Assembly: GCF_030382115.1 (NCBI RefSeq)
Contig: NZ_JAUDRJ010000003.1
Coordinates: forward strand, 5,201,165 to 5,265,164
Direction of reading: 5' to 3'
Source of the DNA: Nostoc sp. GT001
GTDB lineage: Bacteria; Cyanobacteriota; Cyanobacteriia; Cyanobacteriales; Nostocaceae
Length of the DNA: 64,000 bases
Shown: in pieces, positions 1 through 8,388 of the stretch
Layout of the letters: every line of letters starts with the position of its first letter
Position numbering within the stretch: position 1 is the first letter of the stretch
The notes under the pieces: generated by a model
The model's database searches: none
What the model saw: only the letters and a program-made list of their open reading frames with translations
Told to the model about the DNA's origin: nothing
Position numbers and translations under genes: made by a program

Positions 1-2
1 TT

Positions 3-140
3 TTTGGTAATTATGATGTCACCATTAAGCGTAATGTCGTAGAATTTCGCCCGCAATTGCGATCGCAAATCAATCCGCCAGAAACTCAACTAACTCCTCC
101 AACTTCGTCCAAGCAGCCCCACTTTGTAGGATATCCTTAG
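3..140 (+). CDS. 3' end of an unidentified protein, truncated by the window edge
   Basis: An open frame enters from the left edge and stops at TAG 138-140. The first part (residues around [17 protein letters not shown]) looks like real protein; the last 20 or so residues are proline/threonine-rich and less convincing. It runs toward trpD and would overlap the trpD 3' end by about 70 bp on the opposite strand. The function cannot be told from this fragment. It could also be a chance open frame. Confidence 0.3.
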   Translation, partial: FGNYDVTIKRNVVEFRPQLRSQINPPETQLTPPTSSKQPHFVGYP

Positions 141-1164
141 CGATTTTAATCCCTTGGGCGTGATCGAGGAGTGCGATCGTACCCGCTACTTGCAGCGCCA
201 ACGATGCATTTAATGCTACTGCGTCCTGTTGTGCCTGAGTTCCCTTACCTTGGAGTACAGCCTTGAGAATCTCCGCATTCTCTTGGACATCTCCACCCCG
301 AAGCATACCGATGGTAGCAGGTGTTAAATCTAAATCTAGGGGATTAATAGTAGTTAACTGCACTTCTCCGTCTGATAACACCGCCAAATCAGTTTCATCT
401 CCTAACCCAGCCTCATCAAGTTTTTCTCGCCCGTGCAGCACAATCGCCTTTTGCTTACCCAAATTCTGTAAAGCTTCGGCAACAGTTGCCAAAAGTTTGG
501 GAGTAAATAAGCCTACCACTTGCCCAGTTGGACGCAAGGGATTTACTAACGGCCCGAGCAAATTAAAAATTGTTCGCACTTTCAAAGTCCGCCGTAATGA
601 GGCAACGGCCTTGAGTGCTGGATGCCAACCAGGAGCAAACAAGAAGGTGATCCCTACTTCTTGTAGTGCGGCTTGTACTTTTTCACTAGAGGCACTTAAG
701 TTTACACCCAAGGCTTCCAATACATCTGCACTTCCTGTGAGACTTGAAGCTGAACGATTGCCGTGTTTGGCAACAGGTACGCCAGATGCAGCCGCAACAA
801 AAGCAACGGCTGTAGAAATATTAAAGGTTGATGACCCATCTCCACCAGTGCCACAGGTATCTATTAGGGGAATTGGGGATTGGGTAGATTCTTTCCCAGT
901 CCCCAGTCCCCAGTCCCCAGTCCCCAATTTTGATTGAGATTGTAATACTTCAGCCATGCTAGTTAACTCGTCGGCAGAAATGCCTCTAAAGTTCAGCGCT
1001 GTTAATATAGCCCCTGATAACTCCGGGGGAACCGCTTCACTGAGCCAACCTTGCATCAATTCAGCCGATTGAGTACGAGACAATGATTGTCCATCTATTA
1101 ATTGTTGCAGCAGGATATACCAGCTAGCAGAGGATTCTTGAGCAGGGATTGGGGAAGTTGTCAT
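70..1164 (-). CDS. trpD: Anthranilate phosphoribosyltransferase with a repeat-derived insertion
   Basis: Transfers phosphoribose from PRPP to anthranilate, the second step of the tryptophan branch, in the cytosol. The family signature CGTGGDG (PRPP-binding glycine loop) lies at residues 104-110, followed by STFNIST, KHGNRS and the GPLVNP region, all typical of TrpD. The protein is 364 aa, slightly long for the family. The excess sits at about residues 76-98, just before the glycine loop, where the DNA (about 871-939) contains five tandem CCCCAGT-type heptamers and a nearby inverted copy. The frame is kept, so the enzyme is probably functional. The start is ATG at 1164. It is not in a visible trp operon. 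Confidence 0.95.
   Translation of the reverse strand: MTTSPIPAQESSASWYILLQQLIDGQSLSRTQSAELMQGWLSEAVPPELSGAILTALNFRGISADELTSMAEVLQSQSKLGTGDWGLGTGKESTQSPIPLIDTCGTGGDGSSTFNISTAVAFVAAASGVPVAKHGNRSASSLTGSADVLEALGVNLSASSEKVQAALQEVGITFLFAPGWHPALKAVASLRRTLKVRTIFNLLGPLVNPLRPTGQVVGLFTPKLLATVAEALQNLGKQKAIVLHGREKLDEAGLGDETDLAVLSDGEVQLTTINPLDLDLTPATIGMLRGGDVQENAEILKAVLQGKGTQAQQDAVALNASLALQVAGTIALLDHAQGIKIAKDILQSGAAWTKLEELVEFLAD
871..939. repeat. Heptameric STRR insertion inside trpD
   Basis: Five consecutive 7-mers (TCCCAGT, three CCCCAGT, CCCCAAT) occupy 894-928. A complementary GGGGATTGGG stretch at about 875-884 could pair with them. This is the short tandemly repeated repetitive (STRR) type known from heterocystous cyanobacteria, here inside a coding region and in frame. 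Confidence 0.85.
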
Positions 1165-1245
1165 AACTAAGATTTGTATGTTGTAGCTATATTGAGAGCT
1201 ATGGGAGTTATACTACCGGAAAATTGGAAGCTATCAAAGTTAGAT

Positions 1246-2127
1246 TTAAATCTCAAGGCTTAATTGCAAAGCTGGATTCGCAAGGTTTTGATTTGGTGCT
1301 TTATTTTCCAAATATAGTTTAACTTCGTAATTAGTAATGAATAACTCTTTCCCTTTAGCCGCACCACTCTGCTTATAGTTATTCATCCCATACTGTAATT
1401 CCCACTCGGAAATATTAGCCCATTGAAAATTTTCTCGAATTTGCTGTGAGTTGTCGTAGGTAATTAGCCAGCGATGATGACATTTTTGCAAAAGTTCGGC
1501 AAATCTCTGATGTTCAAAAGAAGTGTGCAAGTCACCGTCTTTACCATATAGTTTTGATTTTGTAGCACTAAAATACGGTGGATCTAAAAATAAAAATACA
1601 TCCTTTTCCTCTGATTTTAATAGATGGCTATAATCTAAATTTGTAATTTGGACATTTTTTGATAAGATGTTTTCTAACTTTTCAAGTCGTTCTATTGAAG
1701 AATCAGTAAATCTTTTATGGAAAGCTTCTTGGGAAAAACCACCTGATTCTACAGTTCCAGAAAAAGTAATTCTATTGAGGACGAAAAAACGAACGGCTCT
1801 TTCTAAATCAGATAAATTATTGACATCTACACTAGTCAATTCTGAAAACAATAATTTGCCGTCTGTATACTTTAGTTTAATATGTCGAATTTCTTTAACT
1901 AACTGAACTAGATCCGATTGGGCAAGTTTCCAGAATAAGAAGAGTTCGCGGTTTAAATCGTTAATCCAAATTTTGATATCAGGAAACTTTTGTCTTAAAT
2001 AAATGAATACAGAACCACCACCCACAAAAGGTTCTCGAAATTCCGAAAAGCTCTCTGGTAAATATTCAGATATTTGATTTATTGCTTTCGACTTCCCACC
2101 AGGATATCGTAGAGGACTTTTGATCAT
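1246..2127 (-). CDS. D12-class DNA adenine-N6 methyltransferase
   Basis: Methylates the N6 of adenine in double-stranded DNA using S-adenosylmethionine. It has the alpha-group architecture: an N-terminal SPLRYPGGK motif, the SAM-binding motif PFVGGGSVF near residue 33 and the catalytic DPPY near residue 182. The length of 293 aa fits the Dam/M.DpnII family. The ATG at 2127 is preferred over an in-frame TTG two codons upstream. No restriction endonuclease is next to it, so it is either a solitary (orphan) methylase or what remains of a restriction-modification pair. Target specificity (GATC is common for the family) cannot be read from the sequence. Confidence 0.9.
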   Translation of the reverse strand: MIKSPLRYPGGKSKAINQISEYLPESFSEFREPFVGGGSVFIYLRQKFPDIKIWINDLNRELFLFWKLAQSDLVQLVKEIRHIKLKYTDGKLLFSELTSVDVNNLSDLERAVRFFVLNRITFSGTVESGGFSQEAFHKRFTDSSIERLEKLENILSKNVQITNLDYSHLLKSEEKDVFLFLDPPYFSATKSKLYGKDGDLHTSFEHQRFAELLQKCHHRWLITYDNSQQIRENFQWANISEWELQYGMNNYKQSGAAKGKELFITNYEVKLYLENKAPNQNLANPALQLSLEI

Positions 2128-2170
2128 AACCAAAAATTATAATATAATGTTTAAAAATTACTGGATACTT

Positions 2171-2341
2171 CTATTTTAAGTTTCTGATTATTTTTAGCTT
2201 ATGAGAAGTCAGCGCTTCTCTCTTACTAGCACTCTGAGAACCTTTAAGAGAAATATTCTTAAATTCCTCGAACTCTTCTCTGATTTGAATGGAGAACTTC
2301 TGCCATATATTCAAATTTTTATTAATATTTGTCTTTGCCAT
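2171..2341 (-). CDS. Small hypothetical protein upstream of the methylase
   Basis: An ATG-initiated frame of 56 codons ends 43 bp before the methylase start, in the same direction. The product is basic and hydrophilic, rich in Lys, Glu, Ser and Ile, with no membrane segment and no motif that I recognise. Its position suggests co-transcription with the methylase. It might be an accessory of the modification gene or the stump of a lost restriction gene, but neither can be shown. Its residue composition looks more like protein than a random frame. Confidence 0.4.
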   Translation of the reverse strand: MAKTNINKNLNIWQKFSIQIREEFEEFKNISLKGSQSASKREALTSHKLKIIRNLK

Positions 2342-2441
2342 AGTTCAGTATTGGCTATTAAAGCATAGAAATAACGAAGCAAGAGTTAATTTCCTCCTCA
2401 ATGGTTACAATTTTCTGAAGTAAGCTACCAAGGCTCATTTT

Positions 2442-3161
2442 ATGCACCGTTCTGCACCCTATCAACCTTTGTTGTTGCGAATTCTTCACGGCTTAAGTGG
2501 AATTTTAGTTATCGCGGCAATCATTACCGGATTTCTGGTTTACAACACATACGATCGCCGATTTGGTAAAATATCATTTCCTCAAATTGCCGATATTCAA
2601 GGCATTCACGGCACTTTTGCATTATGTTTCTTGCTTGTTCTGCCAGCTTTTGCCCTCTATAGCTTTCATTCTGGACAAAAACGCCTAGTTCAATCTGATT
2701 CTTTGCGGCAACTAACCCAGGTTGGCAAGCCGATTTGGTGGGTTAGTTTGCAACGTCTAGCAAATACTCTCATGCTCATCGCCGCTATTTTGGCTGTGAA
2801 CTCTGGCAGGATGATGAAGGAAGAATGGCTTCCAGCAGGGCAGCTAGATCATATTTGGTACTCCCTCCATCTTAGTGGCTGGGTTGTGATGGTTTGCTGT
2901 GTGGCAATTCATGTTTTGATGTCTATCAAGGTGGGTGGTGCGCCGTTGTTACTTTCAATGCTTTCATGGAAGTTTCGCCCAGAAGATAGCCCTGCTAAAT
3001 GGTCTAGTCGTTTTCGTGGTTGGTTGACTAGCTTACAAGCTAACTTTGGTGCGGTAATGAATAATTTTATGCAAAACAATTTTTACCTCAGAATTATTGA
3101 GGTGATTGTGCTGGGTGGAATTCTGACAGCGTTTGTCTTACCTATATTTTTTCCTGGTTAG
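2442..3161 (+). CDS. Cytochrome b561-type membrane protein
   Basis: A 239-aa integral membrane protein with four main hydrophobic segments. Histidines sit where the bacterial b561/Ni-hydrogenase cytochrome b family binds heme: RILHGLSG in segment 1, IQGIHG and SFH in segment 2, and SLHLSG plus AIHVLMS in the last pair. The expected role is transmembrane electron transfer through heme b in the thylakoid or cytoplasmic membrane; the partner is unknown. A further hydrophobic stretch lies at the C-terminus. It appears monocistronic, followed by the hli gene after 190 bp with its own promoter motif. Confidence 0.8.
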   Translation: MHRSAPYQPLLLRILHGLSGILVIAAIITGFLVYNTYDRRFGKISFPQIADIQGIHGTFALCFLLVLPAFALYSFHSGQKRLVQSDSLRQLTQVGKPIWWVSLQRLANTLMLIAAILAVNSGRMMKEEWLPAGQLDHIWYSLHLSGWVVMVCCVAIHVLMSIKVGGAPLLLSMLSWKFRPEDSPAKWSSRFRGWLTSLQANFGAVMNNFMQNNFYLRIIEVIVLGGILTAFVLPIFFPG

Positions 3162-3292
3162 GTAATTGGCTGTTGCTGCCTAGCTTGCCGCCGTAAGTAT
3201 CGCAAACCTACTAACACAAAACTACGCATACGCAATATATACTCACTAACTAATTTTTGCCTTGATTTTATGTTGCATTCTCTTAAAAATCT

Positions 3293-3310
3293 GTTACATT
3301 ACTTTACAGG
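3293..3310 (+). promoter_or_regulatory. HLR1-like RpaB-binding motif upstream of hli
   Basis: GTTACATTACTTTACAGG fits the HLR1 pattern of two (G/T)TTACA half-sites spaced for RpaB binding, except for the last two bases. A third half-site, GTTACA, lies at 3322-3327. RpaB control of high-light-inducible genes is established in cyanobacteria; its action here is inferred from sequence and position. Confidence 0.6.
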
Positions 3311-3351
3311 CAGTGATAACTGTTACAACATAAAAGCTCGGAGTATTATTT

Positions 3352-3531
3352 ATGGCAGACGTTAAGAAGACTACGCCTTCGGTTTCAGAAGATCCTAATG
3401 CTTTGCGCTGGGGCTTCACTCCTCAGAGCGAAAATTGGAACGGTCGTTTTGCAATGATTGGTTTTTTATCTGCTGTTGCACTTGAAGTGTTTTCTGGTCA
3501 AGGGATTTTACACTTCTGGGGCATCCTTTAA
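3352..3531 (+). CDS. High-light-inducible (Hli/SCP) chlorophyll-binding protein
   Basis: A 59-aa, single-membrane-helix relative of the LHC superfamily. The chlorophyll-binding signature ExxNxRxAM is present as [12 protein letters not shown] (residues 27-38), and the N-terminus carries the usual RWGFTPQ stretch. Such proteins sit in the thylakoid membrane, usually as dimers, and protect photosystem II and chlorophyll-biosynthesis intermediates by quenching energy under high light. The start ATG at 3352 follows an AT-rich leader. An HLR1-like motif about 40-60 bp upstream suggests RpaB regulation, and a strong hairpin follows the stop. Confidence 0.92.
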   Translation: MADVKKTTPSVSEDPNALRWGFTPQSENWNGRFAMIGFLSAVALEVFSGQGILHFWGIL

Positions 3532-3555
3532 ATTTAAACGTTTTTACCTTCATTA

Positions 3556-3607
3556 GATTATGAGGCAAGGCGGGGATTCGCAAAATCTTCTGCCTTGCCT
3601 CGTAATC
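3556..3607. terminator. Stem-loop terminator between hli and the convergent gene
   Basis: A 16-bp stem (GATTATGAGGCAAGGC with its complement, one mismatch) encloses a 20-base loop. It lies between two convergent genes, so it may stop transcription from both sides. Confidence 0.6.
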
Positions 3608-3633
3608 TCAAGAATTAAAAAAGTTGCTAGCAT

Positions 3634-4725
3634 CTAGCGTGATGAGCGAAATATTACACGCCCTGGAAATTCTTCTTGATTAATTCGCGCATAAACTCGA
3701 AGACAAGTTAAGACTTCGCCAGGAATACCACCACAGTCAAGTTGTAAGTCATCCTTAGATGAAGCGCAGACATCCGCATAAAGTCCCGATAATTGGCGAA
3801 TTCGCACTTCATTACCTGCATTAATAGCCTCATCAGCGACTTTCTTCAGGATGCGGCGTGATTCATGTTGTAGCTTTCCCCACCAAGAATAGCGTTCAGC
3901 GGGTGGTACAAATATTAGGGAATGTATAGCCTCGTCCATATCAATCCAGGTACGGAGGATTGATAGGGGATCAGTGTTTTTCTCTGCTTTCTGGGTGCGT
4001 TGGAAGCGATCGCTTAAAGCATCAATATATTGATCGCGCTGTTCTGGTTTGGAGTGTAAGGAAATAACATCGAAGCTAAAAACGCTCTTTAAAGCATGAT
4101 GTAAATCTGGGTCTATTTCAATAAAATTCATATATAAAAATAGGAATGCTGCTGGTAAATCGGATGCATTCCCTTGGATAATTTGAGAATTGGAAAGTGC
4201 TTGTTGATACAAGGTCAATCCCTGAGTTTGAACAGTACCACTAAGTCCGGGGTAGATAATTTCGTCGCGGATAAAGGGAAGTTGATAAAGGTTAGAATTA
4301 TCTGCGATCGCACCAACTTCTTGAGCTAAATCTAAGGTGCGTTGTTGCCAAGATGCAGCTAAGTCCTCTGGGACTCGTAGCAGTTTGCGTTGAATCTCAT
4401 TCCACAAATCTGAGTCTGTTTGGCTTTGCAGTTGGGAATTACCCAGATAATAACTGAGTTCTGAGTCAGAATTAAAAGCTTCTCGAAGGTGATTTAGTTT
4501 TAACTCATCTGGCGGATCTTCCCAACCAGTATTTTGCTGTGGCGGTGCAGGTTGTAAGAGGTTATGAAGTTCTTGCAACACATCATCGCATATTTTAGAT
4601 CCTGGATCTAGTGGAAATTCAGCGCGAGCCTGATTTAAACTAGCCTCTAGTCCATACAAACTAAACCGCAGTAATCGGGCTAACTCCGAGTTTTCTATCT
4701 CTAATAATTGACGCAAGTGCTGCAT
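3634..4725 (-). CDS. Helical third component of the Hsp70/dynamin module (unknown family)
   Basis: A 363-aa soluble protein without signal peptide or membrane segments, rich in Leu, Gln, Asp and Glu and predicted mostly helical. I recognise no named domain. The start is fixed by an exceptionally good ribosome-binding site: GGAGGTGAT lies 5 bases upstream of the ATG at 4725, while an in-frame TTG at 4740 overlaps that site. It is the last gene of a minus-strand set after the Hsp70-like and dynamin-like genes. In SrfABC loci an Hsp70-like protein and a GTPase-like protein accompany a third, poorly conserved protein, and this gene could hold that place. That is inference from gene order. Confidence 0.75.
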   Translation of the reverse strand: MQHLRQLLEIENSELARLLRFSLYGLEASLNQARAEFPLDPGSKICDDVLQELHNLLQPAPPQQNTGWEDPPDELKLNHLREAFNSDSELSYYLGNSQLQSQTDSDLWNEIQRKLLRVPEDLAASWQQRTLDLAQEVGAIADNSNLYQLPFIRDEIIYPGLSGTVQTQGLTLYQQALSNSQIIQGNASDLPAAFLFLYMNFIEIDPDLHHALKSVFSFDVISLHSKPEQRDQYIDALSDRFQRTQKAEKNTDPLSILRTWIDMDEAIHSLIFVPPAERYSWWGKLQHESRRILKKVADEAINAGNEVRIRQLSGLYADVCASSKDDLQLDCGGIPGEVLTCLRVYARINQEEFPGRVIFRSSR

Positions 4726-4760
4726 AAATATCACCTCCAAAGCGAATAAAACTTGGCAAA

Positions 4761-4865
4761 CCTCCGCGCACCTTTGCGTTTACTCCGCGCCCCTTTGCGT
4801 TTAAAAATCTTCATTTTTTTTCAACGCAGAGGAACGCAAAGGTAAGCGCAGAGGAACGCAGAGGT
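4761..4865. repeat. Inverted dispersed repeat between two operon genes
   Basis: Two copies of an ACGCAGAGGAACGCAAAGG-type unit run on one strand (4823-4865) and two degenerate copies on the other (4761-4801), separated by a T-rich loop. The RNA could form a long imperfect hairpin in the gap between the Hsp70-like gene and the next gene, possibly changing their expression ratio. This type is dispersed in Nostoc-like genomes. Confidence 0.75.
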
Positions 4866-7853
4866 TTAATGTATGCCGCAAAAGGGATCGCGTTCTTTGT
4901 CAACTTCATTAGGTTGCAATTCTAATTCAGCACGGTAAACACATCCTTCTTCTTTCAGGCATTCTTGATTTTGTGATGTCCAGTAAGGGACTTCACCAGC
5001 GTGCATCCTTAGAATACCTCGATCGTCAAGAGTTACACGATATTGGCAAGGGTAATCTGTGGTTACATCTGGTTTACTGAGTGCGCCAATTCTTATCCAT
5101 TTTTTGCTGTTGGTTTCGGCATCTGTTTGATAGACATAGAAGGTGTGCTGGCCAGTTTGTGGGAATGGAGGTAAAGGATTACTAATTAACCCAATTCCTG
5201 GTTGTGTCACACCATCGCGGAGATAGTGAAATTTGTGAAACGTTTTACTACCATCATTTCCGACTTCAAATACGAGATGATAGGCATCTGGTTGATCGAC
5301 GGTTGCGGACTCAATCACATTGACGGCAATATCACCATCATTTAAGTCTTTATTGAAGCGTTCTACAGCAATATTCCAGTTTAATTTACCATCAGCAAAT
5401 AGCGCTGAAGTTTCTGAAACTACCGATTCTAAATCAATACCAGAAATATCAATCAAATAATGGGGATTTCCTTGACAAAGCAATACGTTAAATTCGAGGG
5501 TTTGGTCAATCTCAAACTGGACTTTTATTTTTTTCAGAAATTCTACTTCTAGCATTTCCAGTTGATTCATGAGGTTTTTGCCGTCAAAGCTTCCCCATAG
5601 TCGTAAATCCCCCTCTTCGTAATCTTGACGATAGATAATATTAGTTAATTGTATACCTTGCCAATGAGTACGAACTTTGGCGACAGTTTCCCAAGGTGCG
5701 AGTTGATAGAGTTCTTGTCCAGCTTTGAATATAGTTAGTAAATCGTTGCTTTGGGTTTTGCGTTTGAAGTTGCAGGGCAAATAATAAAATAGGTTTTTAA
5801 CATCAATTTCTAGCTGGTTGGCTCCCTTACGCAGCAAGCTTTTAGACTCTTCTGGATCGAATCTCAATCTTCGTAGCTTTTCGGCATAGCAAGCCCCGGC
5901 GGAGGTGGCTAGCTTAGTAAATTCCAACACAAAGGTAATCCGTTCTGGATTCCAGACAAAATATGGAGATTTACTAAATTCTTGGTAAATTTGGCGCTGT
6001 ACTATGTCTAAATTACAAGTTTTCCCAGACAAAATTAACCAATCAACTTTTTGGGAATTCCAAGAATCTTTGGTAAGATCATCGGGACGTAATCGACTTT
6101 CCATTAATCCTTTGGCAATTCCGATCGCTTCTTTAATTCCAGATGCAGCTGCTCGTTCAAATTGTTGGTTATCTAGGGTGACGCAGATGTTATTTGGATC
6201 TTTGACTTGCAATTTAACGGCGCTTTGGGTAAGCAATTCGGAAATTTGCTGCTCAGAAAGTGTGAAGGTTAATAGAGAATTCTCTGTTGGTGGCTTTTGC
6301 CCAAGTTTAAGTTTAGCTGCTTCTGCATAATCCCAGAGAATATAAAATGATTGTAGGCGTTGAGGTGCTTGTTGCCAACGGGTGGGCAATATTTTATCGG
6401 CAGTATCTAGAGCGTCTTTGTAAGAAATATCCCCTTCAGGATTCTCTCTGTCTAGACATTTGAAAAGACTGCCAGTTTTGAATTTGCCTTGTTCTAAGAA
6501 GCGCTCGTTTATCTCAGAGTTAATTAAATCTTCTAACTTTTCGTTTTCTATATTACCTGTTGTTACTGCTGCCAATAAAAAGTCTGCGATCGCAACTTTT
6601 AATAATCTAAAAATTCGCAGTGTAATTAACTCACCACCTAGCTGTAAATGGCCGGATGAACCTAATAGTTTGGGAGTAAGTTTATAGTAACGTCCTCCTA
6701 AACCTCGGTCTTCATAATCAGCAAAAGCTGGGGTTTTATCTTCTAGAGTCAGTTCGATTAAAGCTAAGTCTGTGGTTCCCCCGCCAATATCCAATACGAG
6801 GACATTTTGTGACCATTTATTTCCTACTTGGCGACAACGGGTTTTGAATGACTCGATACCAATGTTGAGATTACCGCCAAATTCTCGCCATAAAAAGAAT
6901 ATTGCTACAGAAACGGCTTCATCATAAGCAGTTTGTACATCGTCGATCCCCAACTGCTCAACTAATTCCCTAACTTCCTTACGAACAACTGGAGGGGCGA
7001 CTGTTGGGTAAGTGACAACTGCTGTTAAAAAATCTCCTTCCGAAAATCTGCGTCGTGCGTGTTGGCGGTAGTCTTCAGTTAACTCGATTAAATGCGCCCA
7101 AGCAGATTGGATTAACTGGTTAGCGGTAATTGTTTCTTCTTCGCCATCTAAAATAACTGAAAACGATCGCTCCTGACCAAAATAGCGTTTGGGTGAATGG
7201 TGAAACCTGCTGATGATTTCCTTTAAAGAACCGCTTGTACCTTGAGCGATCGCTTTTTTTCGGTTATCTCTAGCTTCCCTTCCCATCCGCAGTTTTAGAT
7301 CCCCTAAGTGCGAAATTTCCGACTCGCTGGGAATTTCTGTATCGCGGCGATCGATATCTAGCACAACTGGGATCAGATTTTGCGATTCTAGGGTAGGGAC
7401 GCGGAACACCTCATGATAAATTTGGTAAAGTTTTTTGCTGACAGCACGGCGGAATCTCTCGCTGTTCCCTAAAGAAAGTTCAATTTGGCGAATTGCTTCC
7501 AAAAATCGCTCTTTATTATCACTTTCAAATACTTCACTCAATCTGCTGGGTTCTATCTCCAAATTTTTGCTAATCTCTGTGATAAACTTTGCCCAATCAT
7601 CAGCGCTGACATCCGGTAAAGCTACGGAGGCGGGAGAACTGAGCCAGTGCGATAAGCGATCGCGTAACCGAATTTCTTGTTCCTTGGGTAAAATTTCTGC
7701 GATCGGTACTTCAATTGGATCGAAAAGTGTAACTGTGGAATTCGACGTACCAAAATCTAAAGCAAACCATCCTGGAAATCTTTTTTGTTGTTTCTCGCTT
7801 GGTTCGCGATCGCTATAGTTATTCAATTGGAAAGGGTTCATTATAGTATTCAC
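4866..7853 (-). CDS. Large Hsp70/actin-fold ATPase (SrfB-like)
   Basis: A 995-aa cytosolic protein with an Hsp70-type nucleotide-binding fold enlarged by insertions. Phosphate motif 1 is FALDFGTSNSTV (residues 30-41), phosphate motif 2 is LDIGGGTTDLAL (about 355), and an adenosine-type motif LILSGKT lies near 604. The C-terminal 350 residues are not a normal DnaK substrate domain and look beta-rich. Length and layout fit large Hsp70-like proteins such as SrfB of enterobacterial srfABC loci better than DnaK. A second possible ATG is at 7841. Transcription probably comes from the dynamin gene upstream through the Rpn genes. Its biochemical role is unknown. Confidence 0.8.
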   Translation of the reverse strand: MNTIMNPFQLNNYSDREPSEKQQKRFPGWFALDFGTSNSTVTLFDPIEVPIAEILPKEQEIRLRDRLSHWLSSPASVALPDVSADDWAKFITEISKNLEIEPSRLSEVFESDNKERFLEAIRQIELSLGNSERFRRAVSKKLYQIYHEVFRVPTLESQNLIPVVLDIDRRDTEIPSESEISHLGDLKLRMGREARDNRKKAIAQGTSGSLKEIISRFHHSPKRYFGQERSFSVILDGEEETITANQLIQSAWAHLIELTEDYRQHARRRFSEGDFLTAVVTYPTVAPPVVRKEVRELVEQLGIDDVQTAYDEAVSVAIFFLWREFGGNLNIGIESFKTRCRQVGNKWSQNVLVLDIGGGTTDLALIELTLEDKTPAFADYEDRGLGGRYYKLTPKLLGSSGHLQLGGELITLRIFRLLKVAIADFLLAAVTTGNIENEKLEDLINSEINERFLEQGKFKTGSLFKCLDRENPEGDISYKDALDTADKILPTRWQQAPQRLQSFYILWDYAEAAKLKLGQKPPTENSLLTFTLSEQQISELLTQSAVKLQVKDPNNICVTLDNQQFERAAASGIKEAIGIAKGLMESRLRPDDLTKDSWNSQKVDWLILSGKTCNLDIVQRQIYQEFSKSPYFVWNPERITFVLEFTKLATSAGACYAEKLRRLRFDPEESKSLLRKGANQLEIDVKNLFYYLPCNFKRKTQSNDLLTIFKAGQELYQLAPWETVAKVRTHWQGIQLTNIIYRQDYEEGDLRLWGSFDGKNLMNQLEMLEVEFLKKIKVQFEIDQTLEFNVLLCQGNPHYLIDISGIDLESVVSETSALFADGKLNWNIAVERFNKDLNDGDIAVNVIESATVDQPDAYHLVFEVGNDGSKTFHKFHYLRDGVTQPGIGLISNPLPPFPQTGQHTFYVYQTDAETNSKKWIRIGALSKPDVTTDYPCQYRVTLDDRGILRMHAGEVPYWTSQNQECLKEEGCVYRAELELQPNEVDKERDPFCGIH

Positions 7854-7974
7854 TTTCTGTTGTTTATTTTATAGCTGGCTAAAAACTGTAATATTGCATT
7901 ATAAAATTACAAATTCAGAGAATCCTTGGTCTTGTACCATTGATTCTCTTTAGCACTGGCTTTTTTATTTGGCG

Positions 7975-8030
7975 CGATATCTACGTTGGGCTTCGCTTTT
8001 ATATAAAAGGATGTAGGCGTAGCCCAAACT
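7975..8030. repeat. Small dispersed palindrome
   Basis: TCTACGTTGGGCTTCGCT, a short A/T spacer and GGCGTAGCCCAAACTAGGC form an imperfect hairpin. It belongs to the TACG/GGCGTAGCC repeat family seen several times in this window, for instance at about 8355-8390 and 31216-31246. Confidence 0.6.
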
Positions 8031-8059
8031 AGGCATTGCTATGAAAATTACGGCAGTTA

Positions 8060-8380
8060 CTAAGTTGATGTTGAAGACTCTTGCTCAGTTGCAAGTCTTA
8101 CTTGTTCTACTTGTTCGATAGTTAAATCAAGTAACTGGGCAACCTCTTCTATCGAAATACCATAATCTAAGAACCGAGGTATAAGTTCAAGTTTTGCTTG
8201 TTCTCGTCCTTTTTCTCGTATTTCTTCTAGTGCTTGTTTTAATCCTTCTTGTCGTCCTTCTTCTTTAGCTTCTCGATAAACCCTAGTTTCTTGTAACGTA
8301 ATTTCAAACATCGCCTCTACCTCTTCACGACTTAGGTTTGAAAATTTATAAACAGCATAAGCGTAGTCCGCCGTAGGCAT
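8060..8380 (-). pseudogene. Duplicated C-terminal fragment of an Rpn/DUF2887-type gene
   Basis: This 106-aa frame matches the last third of the gene immediately upstream. Both share VYKF(S/A)NLSREEVEAM, ETRVY(R/Q)EAK and a SIEEVAQLLDLTIEQV-like tail. The N-terminal nuclease part is missing. Its first residues (MPTADYAYA) are encoded by a dispersed palindrome at about 8355-8390, so the start codon was probably supplied by the repeat. The most likely origin is a tandem partial duplication with repeat insertion at the joint. It may still be translated as a C-terminal domain, but no function is expected. Confidence 0.7.
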
Positions 8381-8388
8381 CGTTGCGA

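Noticed and set aside
263..937. 224-aa plus-strand frame opposite trpD
   Set aside because: Antisense shadow of trpD; its composition (Ser/Pro/Lys-rich) and lack of motifs do not support a gene.
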